Below, one piece after another: positions 1 to 5,792 of a stretch of DNA of 10,032 bases (position 1 is its first letter; each line of letters begins with the position of its first letter). The position numbers and the translations under genes were made by a program. The stretch is from Desulfarculus sp. (GTDB taxonomy: Bacteria > Desulfobacterota > Desulfarculia > Desulfarculales > Desulfarculaceae): positions 1-10,032 of the forward strand of contig JAIUYB010000047.1 in the NCBI GenBank assembly GCA_020216625.1, written 5' to 3'. The notes under the pieces were generated by a model. It was not told the origin of the DNA. It did not search any database and saw only the letters and a list, made by a program, of their open reading frames with translations.

Positions 1-651
1 CTGGACGAAGTCGGCGACATGAGCCTGAAAACCCAGGCCAAGGTGTTGCGTGTTCTGGAGGAGCAGCGGTTCCATCCGGTGGGCAGCAACGAGGTGGTGG
101 AGGTGGACGTGCGGGTGATCGCCGCCACCAACAAGGACCTGCTGGCCATGGTGGCCGCCGGAACCTTCCGCGAAGACCTCTATTACCGCCTCAACGTTCT
201 ACGCCTCCAACTGCCTCCCCTGCGCAACCGCCGGGAGGACATCGCGCCCTTGGCCGAGACCTTCCTGGCCGCCTGGCGAACCAAGACCGGCCGGGTGGTG
301 GCTCTGGAGAGCCAGGCCCTGGCCGAGTTGGAGACCTATGCCTGGCCGGGCAATGTCCGCGAGCTCAAGCATGCCGTGGAGTTCGCGGCCAACATGTGCC
401 AGTCCGGCGCCATAGAACGGATCGCCTTGCCGCGGGGCGGAGGCGGCGACGGGGGGAGCGAGGGCCAGCCAGACCCCGTCGGTGATGACCCGCGCAGCCT
501 ACGGCGGATCGTGGCCGACGCCGAGCGCGAGGCCATCCAGAGGCTGCTTCTGCGCCATGGCCGTGACTTGGCCGGGAAGCGGGCGGTGGCCCGCCAGTTG
601 GGCATCTCCCTGGCCACCCTCTACAACAAGCTGCACGCCTTGGGCCTGTAA
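1..651 (+). CDS. Sigma-54 dependent transcriptional activator, C-terminal part (5' end outside window)
   Basis: The frame is open from base 1, so this is a partial gene of 216 visible residues. It starts in the Walker B motif (LDEVGD, visible residues 1-6) of a sigma-54 AAA+ domain. The sensor I region follows (AATNKDL, about 41-47), then FREDLYYRLNV (about 56-66) and WPGNVREL (115-122, sensor II region). A Gly/Asp/Pro-rich linker (about 145-165) leads to a C-terminal Fis-type helix-turn-helix (about 170-216, with KRAVARQLGISLATLYNKL). Proteins of this family bind upstream dyads and hydrolyse ATP to open sigma-54 RNA polymerase complexes. The Walker A motif, the GAFTGA loop and the N-terminal sensory domain lie outside the window, so the signal and the subclass (response regulator, PAS, or other) cannot be told. 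The gene ends 252 bases before a carrier operon that has its own -24/-12 promoter, so it is the natural candidate regulator of that operon. Confidence 0.96.
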   Translation: MDEVGDMSLKTQAKVLRVLEEQRFHPVGSNEVVEVDVRVIAATNKDLLAMVAAGTFREDLYYRLNVLRLQLPPLRNRREDIAPLAETFLAAWRTKTGRVVALESQALAELETYAWPGNVRELKHAVEFAANMCQSGAIERIALPRGGGGDGGSEGQPDPVGDDPRSLRRIVADAEREAIQRLLLRHGRDLAGKRAVARQLGISLATLYNKLHALGL

Positions 652-662
652 TCCCTCTAAAG

Positions 663-701
663 TTCTAAAAATATAGAAGCTTGTCTTCCAATGTCCTGGA
701 A
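663..701. promoter_or_regulatory. Two tandem dyads, candidate enhancer (UAS) sites
   Basis: Two 16-base imperfect palindromes of the same shape lie in an AT-richer patch just after the activator gene: TTCTAAAAATATAGAA at 663-678 and TTCCAATGTCCTGGAA at 686-701. Both fit TTCYA-N6-TRGAA, with perfect 5-base arms. Their centres are 23 bases apart, close to two helical turns, as is common for paired dimer sites of sigma-54 activators. They lie about 168 and 191 bases upstream of the start predicted from the -24/-12 promoter at 836-851, a usual enhancer distance. Binding by the adjacent activator is an inference. Confidence 0.5.
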
Positions 702-835
702 ATGTGGCCGCCTTCCGGTCGCCGCGCCAGGAATGGGGCGCCCTTCTCCCACCGATCTTCCGATCTTCTTTAGCCCGCATGAGGATTGACCTTACGCCTT
801 GGGGTTCCACCGCATGGCGAAACGCTATTCCATCG

Positions 836-851
836 GGGCATGGGGCTTGCA
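836..851 (+). promoter_or_regulatory. Sigma-54 (-24/-12) promoter for the carrier/AtuA operon
   Basis: The sequence GGGCATGGGGCTTGCA fits the sigma-54 consensus TGGCACG-N4-TTGCA at 10 of 12 defined positions. It has the essential GG (837-838) and GC (849-850) separated by exactly 10 bases. Transcription would start near base 862, giving a leader of about 42 bases before the ATG at 904. The preceding gene encodes a sigma-54 activator, which raises the prior considerably. No convincing sigma-70 pair was found in the gap: TTGACC at 786-791 lacks a -10 partner. Confidence 0.65.
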
Positions 852-903
852 CTTGTGGTCCGCACCGGCTGGCGAAAGACGATCACAGAGCAAAGGGGGT
901 TCT

Positions 904-2205
904 ATGCTGGCGCTATTTGGTTTGTTGACGATCCTGGTGCTCCTGGCGGTCATCATCAGCAAAAGAATGTCACCGCTGGTGGCCCTGGTGGTGATTCCCT
1001 TGGCGGCGGTGTTGCTGCAGGGCTTTGGCCTCAAGGCCGGAACGTTCGCCGTGGATGGCCTGAAGAGCATCGCTCCGGTGGTGACGATGTTCGTCTTCGC
1101 CATCCTGTTTTTCGGCACCGTCAGCGACGCCGGTATGTTCGATCCGGTCATTAATGGCATTCTGAAGGTGGTCAAGGGCGACCCGGTGCGCATCGTCATC
1201 GGCAGCGCGGTGCTGGGCATCGTGATGCACCTGGACGGCTCTGGAGCCAGCACCTTCTTGTTGGCCATCCCGCCCATGCTCCCGCTCTACGAGCGCCTGA
1301 ACATGGACAAGCGGGTGCTGGCCTGCGTGGTGGCCCTGGCCGCTGGCACCATGAACATCGTGCCCTGGGGCGGCCCCACCTTGCGGGCGGCTTCGGCCCT
1401 GCACCTGCCGGTCACCGAGCTCTACAACCCGGTGGTGGTGCCCCAACTCTGCGGTTTGGCTTTTGTCTTGGTGGTGGCCTGGTGGCTGGGCCAGCGGGAG
1501 AAGAAGCGTCTGGGCGATGCCTGTCTGGAGGGCAGCGGCGCGGTGTATTGCCGCGAGCTGAGCGAGGCGGAGCTCGCGCTGCGTCGGCCCAAGCTGCTCT
1601 GGTTCAACGCCCTGTTGACATTGGCCGTGGTGGGCACCCTGCTTTGGGGCAAGATCTCCCCGGCGATTCTGTTCATGGTCGGAGCCACCGTGGCCCTGCT
1701 GGTGAACTACCCCAAGGTGGCCGATCAACGCGCCCGGGTGGACGCCCACGCCAAGGCCGCCTTGATGATGGCCAGCATCCTCCTTGCCGCCGGCGTGTTC
1801 CTGGGTGTCATGAATGGCTCGGGCATGATCAAGGCCATGGCCCAGGCCAGCGTCGATTTCATCCCGGCCAGTCTGGCCACCCACATCCCGGTGGTGCTGG
1901 CGGTGCTGTCCATGCCGCTGAGCATCATTTTCGATCCGGATTCCTTTTACTTCGGGGTGCTGCCCATCGTGGCCGGAGTGGTCAAGGAGCTGGGGCTCAA
2001 CCCCATCACCGTGGGCCAGGCCGCGATCCTGGGCCAGATGACCACTGGCTTCCCGCTCAGCCCCTTGACCCCGGCCACTTTCCTGCTGCTGGGGTTGACC
2101 GGCGTGGACCTGGGAGAGCACCAGAAGTTCACTTTTGGTTTCGCGTTCCTGACCACCATCGTCATGACCCTGGTGGCGTTGGTGCTCGGCCTTTTCCCGC
2201 TGTAG
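904..2205 (+). CDS. CitMHS-family citrate/organic-acid:proton symporter
   Basis: This 433-residue inner-membrane protein has about 11-12 hydrophobic segments. The family imports citrate-type di/tricarboxylates, often as a Mg2+ or Ca2+ complex, with protons. Visible family motifs are an N-terminal SKRMSPLVALVVIP stretch (19-32), FDPVI..ILK..KGDP (79-94), HLDGSGASTF (109-118), NIVPWGGPT (151-159), DPDSFYFG (344-351) and PLSPLTPATFL (385-395). A charged cytoplasmic stretch (about 197-230) separates two membrane halves. The ATG at 904 was chosen because AAAGGGGG (893-900) sits just before it. The frame stays open to an ATG at 799, but starting there would add 35 polar residues unlike the family and would lie upstream of the -24/-12 promoter. 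It is the first gene of an operon, with atuA 36 bases downstream. The substrate is not proven; the neighbours suggest a citrate-like or branched organic acid rather than plain citrate. Confidence 0.92.
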   Translation: MLALFGLLTILVLLAVIISKRMSPLVALVVIPLAAVLLQGFGLKAGTFAVDGLKSIAPVVTMFVFAILFFGTVSDAGMFDPVINGILKVVKGDPVRIVIGSAVLGIVMHLDGSGASTFLLAIPPMLPLYERLNMDKRVLACVVALAAGTMNIVPWGGPTLRAASALHLPVTELYNPVVVPQLCGLAFVLVVAWWLGQREKKRLGDACLEGSGAVYCRELSEAELALRRPKLLWFNALLTLAVVGTLLWGKISPAILFMVGATVALLVNYPKVADQRARVDAHAKAALMMASILLAAGVFLGVMNGSGMIKAMAQASVDFIPASLATHIPVVLAVLSMPLSIIFDPDSFYFGVLPIVAGVVKELGLNPITVGQAAILGQMTTGFPLSPLTPATFLLLGLTGVDLGEHQKFTFGFAFLTTIVMTLVALVLGLFPL

Positions 2206-2241
2206 CCATAGCCTGCGGCCAACCAAGCAACGAGGAATACA

Positions 2242-3585
2242 ATGACGCTTAGAATCGGATCCGGGGCCGGCTATTCCGGCGATCGCATCGAGCCGGCGGT
2301 GGAATTGGCCCAAAGCGGTCGGTTGGATTACCTGGCCTTTGAGTGCCTGGCCGAGCGCACCATAGCCATCGACCAGCAAAAACGCCTGAAAAACCCGGAG
2401 GAGGGCTACGACCCCCTGCTCGAAGCCCGCATGCGGGCGGTGCTGCCGATCTGCCTGGAAAAAGGCGTGCGGATCATCACCAACATGGGCGCGGCCAACC
2501 CGCTTTCAGCCTTGGCCAAGGTGGCGGCCATCTGCCGTGAGATGGGCTTGGGACCGGTGCGGCTGGCGGCGGTGACCGGCGACGAGGTATTGGACCAGGT
2601 GCGCCAGCAGGATCTTATCCTCGAGGAAACCGGCCAGCCGACCTCGGCGCTGGGATCGCGTTTAGTGTCGGCCAACGCCTACCTGGGGGCCGCTCCCATG
2701 GTGGACGCCCTGCGCCAGGGCGCCCAGGTGGTCATCACCGGCCGGGTGGCCGACCCGGCCTTGTTCCTGGCCCCGATGATCCACCATTTCGGTTGGGGTA
2801 TGGACGACTGGGCCCGTCTGGGGCAGGGCACCATCATCGGCCATCTGCTGGAATGCGCCGGACAGATCACCGGAGGTTATTTCGCGGACCCCGGTTACAA
2901 GGACGTGGCCGGCCTGGCCCGCCTGGGCTTCCCCCTGGCCGAGGTCGAACCCGATGGCTCGGCGGTGATCACCAAGGTGGATGGTTCCGGCGGGAGCATC
3001 ACCCTGGCCACCTGCAAGGAGCAGATGCTCTACGAGCTGCATGACCCGGCCGCCTATCTCACCCCGGACGTGACCGCGGATTTCAGCGGGGTGCGCTTCA
3101 CGGACCTCGGCGCCGACCGGGTGGGCGTGGCCGGTGGAACCGGACGGGCCAAGCCTCCCACCCTAAAGGTCTGCGTCGGCTATGTGGACAGCTATATTGG
3201 CGAGGGACAGATCGGCTACGCCGGACCCGGGGCCCTGGACCGGGCCCGTCTGGGGGCCGAGATCGTGCGCGAACGCCTGGCCTTGACTGGCGTACGCCAC
3301 AGCGAGTTGCGGGTGGATTACATCGGTCTGGACAGCCTGCACGGGCCAGGGCTCGCCCGCCCGGCGGCCGAACCCTACGAAGTCCGGCTCCGGGTGGCCG
3401 GCCGCACCGAGACCCCGGCCGAGGCGGAGCGGATCGGCAACGAGGTGGAAACCCTCTACACCAACGGGCCGGCCGCCGGCGGTGGCGTGACCAAGGGGGT
3501 GCGTCAGGTGCTGGCCATGGCCTCGGCCTACCTGCCCCGCGAAGCGGTGCGGCCCGAGCTGCATATCAAGGAGGTGTCGCGATGA
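2242..3585 (+). CDS. AtuA-family (DUF1446) protein
   Basis: The 447-residue product belongs to the DUF1446/AtuA family, named after the first gene of the acyclic terpene utilisation cluster of Pseudomonas. Its biochemical role is unknown. Visible hallmarks are SGAGYSGDR near the N-terminus (7-15), NMGAANP (81-87), ITGRVADPALFLAP (165-178) and GHLLECAGQITGGYFADPGYKD (200-221), then EPDGSAVITKVDGSGG (236-251). The Gly-rich loops suggest nucleotide or CoA-ester binding, but this is inference. The start has the ribosome site GAGGAA a few bases upstream. Other family members have about 590 residues because they carry an extra C-terminal domain; here that domain is the next gene, which overlaps by four bases. 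Co-transcription with a CitMHS carrier suggests a catabolic role for the imported acid. True terpene use is less likely because no geranyl-CoA carboxylase genes are nearby. Confidence 0.9.
   Translation: MTLRIGSGAGYSGDRIEPAVELAQSGRLDYLAFECLAERTIAIDQQKRLKNPEEGYDPLLEARMRAVLPICLEKGVRIITNMGAANPLSALAKVAAICREMGLGPVRLAAVTGDEVLDQVRQQDLILEETGQPTSALGSRLVSANAYLGAAPMVDALRQGAQVVITGRVADPALFLAPMIHHFGWGMDDWARLGQGTIIGHLLECAGQITGGYFADPGYKDVAGLARLGFPLAEVEPDGSAVITKVDGSGGSITLATCKEQMLYELHDPAAYLTPDVTADFSGVRFTDLGADRVGVAGGTGRAKPPTLKVCVGYVDSYIGEGQIGYAGPGALDRARLGAEIVRERLALTGVRHSELRVDYIGLDSLHGPGLARPAAEPYEVRLRVAGRTETPAEAERIGNEVETLYTNGPAAGGGVTKGVRQVLAMASAYLPREAVRPELHIKEVSR
3566..3584 (+). promoter_or_regulatory. Ribosome site and ATGA overlap coupling the two AtuA-type genes
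   Basis: AAGGAGGTG (3568-3576), close to a perfect Shine-Dalgarno, precedes the ATG at 3582. The ATG overlaps the stop of the upstream gene (ATGA, 3582-3585). This fixes the start of the small gene and suggests translational coupling, giving the two products in matched amounts. Confidence 0.85.
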
Positions 3586-3905
3586 AACTAAGGGAATTGG
3601 CCCATTCCCGCACCGGCGACAAGGGCAACACGGTCAACATTTCCGTCATCGCCTATGACGAGAAGCATTATCCCTGGCTGGAGCGGCACATCACGGCGGC
3701 CGTGGTCAAGAACCATTTCGGTGATTTGGTGAAAGGCGAGGTGATCCGCTATCAATTGCCCAATATCGGCGCGCTCAATTTCGTTCTCAAGGACGCCTTG
3801 GCTGGCGGCGTAACCCGCTCCCTGGCCCTGGACGCCCATGGCAAGACTTTCAGCTCGGCCATGATGGCTCTGGAAATCCCTCCCCCCCCAGGGTCGGCGG
3901 CCTAG
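3582..3905 (+). CDS. AtuA-related small protein (AtuA C-terminal-domain homologue)
   Basis: The 107-residue soluble protein matches the domain that follows DUF1446 in longer AtuA proteins. It shows ELAHSRTGDKGNTVNISVIA (5-24), a HYPWLERHIT segment (29-38) and a YQLPNIGALNFVLKDAL stretch in the middle, then GVTRSLALDAHGKTF. The HSRTGDKGN motif is the clearest signature. No signal peptide or membrane segment is seen. The gene overlaps atuA by four bases behind a strong ribosome site, so the two products probably form one complex that does the job of the fused protein elsewhere. The extreme C-terminus (PPPPGSAA) is encoded across a run of eight C bases (3882-3889) and is the least certain part of the product. 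Enzymatic function is unknown for this family. Confidence 0.88.
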   Translation: MKLRELAHSRTGDKGNTVNISVIAYDEKHYPWLERHITAAVVKNHFGDLVKGEVIRYQLPNIGALNFVLKDALAGGVTRSLALDAHGKTFSSAMMALEIPPPPGSAA

Positions 3906-3921
3906 CCGGCCCCCCTCCTCG

Positions 3922-3949
3922 CTGGCGGGAGCCCTGGCGCTCCCGCCAG
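3922..3949 (+). terminator. Hairpin ending the carrier/AtuA operon
   Basis: A perfect 11-base-pair stem (CTGGCGGGAGC at 3922-3932, GCTCCCGCCAG at 3939-3949) with a 6-base loop begins 17 bases after the stop at 3905. Only a short ATTT follows (3954-3957), so this may be a weak intrinsic terminator or a 3' end stabiliser. Confidence 0.6.
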
Positions 3950-4006
3950 ACCTATTTCGTAGACCGACCGCGCCGGGCATCCATGGGCCGCGAAGAACGA
4001 AATTGG

Positions 4007-4039
4007 CCGCGCCGCCCCGGCGAAACCGGGACGGCGCGG
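4007..4039 (-). terminator. Hairpin ending the carboxyltransferase transcript
   Basis: Arms at 4007-4020 and 4026-4039 form a 14-base-pair stem around a 5-base loop. The single mismatch in the + direction (C4015 with A4031) becomes a G-U pair in minus-strand RNA, so the structure is best formed by the minus transcript, 31 bases after the stop at 4070. The RNA then continues CCAAUUUCGUUCUU, a poor but U-containing tail. Confidence 0.6.
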
Positions 4040-4069
4040 TGGTGATCGGGTTTGGCGGTTGGCGAGACG

Positions 4070-5575
4070 CTATTTGCCCAGCTTCTCCTTGGCCTGTTTT
4101 TTACACTCGGCGATGATGGCGTCCTCGGCCTTGACGTCCTCCAGGGTCTTGCCCTTCATGGCCGCCGGCATGGGCTCCAGGCCGTGCTTGATGCGCACGA
4201 ACTGGGTGCCGGTGACGTCGTAGATGGCGCTGGTCATGACGTCGAACTTGTCCGCGCCGGGGATGTCCTTGACCCGCTCCCGGGCCTTGTCCAGCTCCGG
4301 CTCCAGGATGTCGGCCGGGCGGCAGGTGATGGGCTCGCTGCCCCGGGGGTATTTCTTCAGGGCCTTGGCCCGCACCTCGGGATCGGGCTGGGTGGGGGTG
4401 TGGCCGTAGAGACCGTAGAGTATGCCCTTGGTCTCGTTGGTGACCATCTTATATTTGCCGAAGAGCACGTTGAGCACCGCCTGCACGCCCACGATCTGGC
4501 TGGTGGGGGTGACCAGGGGCGGAGTGCCCAGTTCGGTACGGGTTATCGCGACCTCTTTGTAGACCTCGGGCAGGCGGTGCAGGGCCTTGGCCTCCTTGAG
4601 CTGGCTGACCAGGTTGCTGATCATGCCGCCGGGCACCTGGTGGACCAGCACGCCGGTGTCGATGGGGGCCATCTGGTGGGGCATCCAGTAGTCGCGGTAC
4701 TTGGGGGCGATCTTCTCCAGCTCCTCGCCCATGGCCAACATCTTGCGCAGGCTCAGGCCGGTGGCGCGGGGGGTGCCCTCCAGGGCCACGATGATCGGCT
4801 CCACCGCTGGGTGGCTGGTGCGCAGGGCGAAGGGGGCCAGGCAGCAGTCGATGATGTCCACCCCGGCCTCGGCCGCCTTGAGCATGGTCATGGAGGCCAT
4901 GCCGCTGGTGTAGTGGCTGTGCAGATGGATGGGGGCCTTGCACTGGGCCTTCAGGGCCCGCACCAGGGTGTAGGCGTCGTAGGGGGCGATGATGCCGGCC
5001 ATGTCCTTGACACAGATGCTGTCGGCCCCCATGGCCTCCAGCTCCTTGGCCTTGGCCAGGTAGTATTCCAGGTTGAAGACCGGCCCGCCCATGCGGCGCT
5101 CGGTGAGCGAGTAGCAGATGGTGCCCTGGAAGTGCTGGCCATTGGCCTTGATGCGCTCCACCACCGCCTCGAAGTTGCGGAAGTCGTTAAGCGCGTCGAA
5201 GGTGCGGAAGACGTTGATGCCGGCCTCGCAGGAGAGGTCCACGAACTCCTTGGCCACGTCGTCGGCGTAGTTGCGATAGCCAACCAGGTTCTGGCCGCGC
5301 AGCAGCATGGAGAACGGCGTTTTCTTGGCGTACTTGCGCAGAGTGCGGGGGCGCTCCCAGGGGTCCTCGCCCAGGAATCGGCTCATGGCGTCGAAGGTGG
5401 CCCCTCCCCAGACTTCCATTGCCCAGAAGCCGGCCTCGTCCATCATCTCCGCCGTGGCGATCATGTCCTCGGTGCGCATGCGGGTGGCGAACAGCGACTG
5501 GGTGCCGTCGCGCAGGGTGAGGTCCATGACCTTCAATGGGGTCGGGTTGCCGCCCCAATCCAGGTTCTCACTCAT
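4070..5575 (-). CDS. Biotin-dependent carboxyltransferase subunit (transcarboxylase 5S / OadA / PycB type)
   Basis: The 501-residue protein is the TIM-barrel carboxyltransferase that moves CO2 between carboxybiotin and a 2-oxoacid (pyruvate/oxaloacetate). Seen motifs: LTLRDGTQSLFATRM (19-33), EVWGGATFD (54-62), LLRGQNLVGYRNY (91-103), VFRTFDALND (122-131), CVKDMAG (188-194), HLHSHYTSG (217-225) and PPLVTPTSQIVG (352-363). Expected metal ligands are present: D23, carbamylated K190, H217 and H219. The length equals that of the Propionibacterium 5S subunit. There is no C-terminal biotin carrier (no AMKM), so partners must be encoded elsewhere. The ATG at 5575 was chosen because GGGAGGAA lies about 8 bases upstream; a TTG at 5599 in the same frame would lie before this ribosome site. 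It stands alone, convergent with the AtuA operon and divergent from the DHH gene. Roles could be pyruvate carboxylation, oxaloacetate decarboxylation or methylmalonyl-CoA:pyruvate transcarboxylation. Confidence 0.93.
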   Translation of the reverse strand: MSENLDWGGNPTPLKVMDLTLRDGTQSLFATRMRTEDMIATAEMMDEAGFWAMEVWGGATFDAMSRFLGEDPWERPRTLRKYAKKTPFSMLLRGQNLVGYRNYADDVAKEFVDLSCEAGINVFRTFDALNDFRNFEAVVERIKANGQHFQGTICYSLTERRMGGPVFNLEYYLAKAKELEAMGADSICVKDMAGIIAPYDAYTLVRALKAQCKAPIHLHSHYTSGMASMTMLKAAEAGVDIIDCCLAPFALRTSHPAVEPIIVALEGTPRATGLSLRKMLAMGEELEKIAPKYRDYWMPHQMAPIDTGVLVHQVPGGMISNLVSQLKEAKALHRLPEVYKEVAITRTELGTPPLVTPTSQIVGVQAVLNVLFGKYKMVTNETKGILYGLYGHTPTQPDPEVRAKALKKYPRGSEPITCRPADILEPELDKARERVKDIPGADKFDVMTSAIYDVTGTQFVRIKHGLEPMPAAMKGKTLEDVKAEDAIIAECKKQAKEKLGK

Positions 5576-5663
5576 TTTGGTAATTTCCTCCCTAGGCAAA
5601 AATATCAGGGCGCGGCCGAACTCGCGGAAAGCACAGGCCCGGCCAAGCCCCTCCCAAGATAGG

Positions 5664-5693
5664 ATACTAGACCGGTTGTCTCGCCGGCGTCAA
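5664..5693 (-). promoter_or_regulatory. Candidate sigma-70 promoter for the carboxyltransferase gene
   Basis: On the minus strand TTGACG (5693-5688) and TAGTAT (5669-5664) are separated by 18 bases. The -35 matches five of six and the -10 four of six consensus bases. Transcription would start near 5657, leaving a leader of about 80 bases before the ATG at 5575. Confidence 0.5.
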
Positions 5694-5721
5694 GTCGGGG
5701 GGTGTGAATCGCGACCGCCGC

Positions 5722-5751
5722 TTGTGAAGCACAATGATCCGGTGGTATCGT
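5722..5751 (+). promoter_or_regulatory. Weak candidate promoter with overlapping dyad upstream of the DHH gene
   Basis: TTGTGA (5722-5727) and TATCGT (5746-5751), 18 bases apart, are a possible but weak -35/-10 pair about 40 bases before the DHH start. The -35 overlaps a short perfect dyad, TTGTG-AAG-CACAA (5722-5734), that could be an operator. Both are only suggestive. Confidence 0.22.
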
Positions 5752-5792
5752 GAAAAACTAAAGCGCACCCACGCCATGAAAGCCCAGAGGAA

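Noticed and set aside
696..712. GG-N10-GC at TGGAAATGTGGCCGC as a sigma-54 promoter
   Set aside because: It keeps only the GG and GC core with a poor -12 element, and overlaps the second dyad. The site at 836-851 fits far better.
752..767. Tandem 8-base repeat CCGATCTT CCGATCTT
   Set aside because: Only two copies of a short word in a non-coding gap; no symmetry or neighbouring copies to suggest a binding site or CRISPR-like unit.
786..814. TTGACC as the -35 of a sigma-70 promoter for the carrier operon
   Set aside because: No acceptable -10 lies 16-18 bases downstream.
799..903. Upstream ATG extension of the CitMHS gene
   Set aside because: It would add 35 polar residues not found in the family, and it starts upstream of the predicted sigma-54 transcription start. 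The ATG at 904 has a proper ribosome site.
970..2379. Long minus-strand open frame opposite the CitMHS gene
   Set aside because: His/Gln/Gly-rich shadow with no motifs. The + strand reading has a membrane topology and CitMHS signatures.
4052..5662. Long + strand open frame opposite the carboxyltransferase gene
   Set aside because: It is rich in Gly, Leu, His, Val and Gln with no motif, and is the expected antisense shadow of a gene with G/C third positions. The minus-strand gene has clear family motifs.
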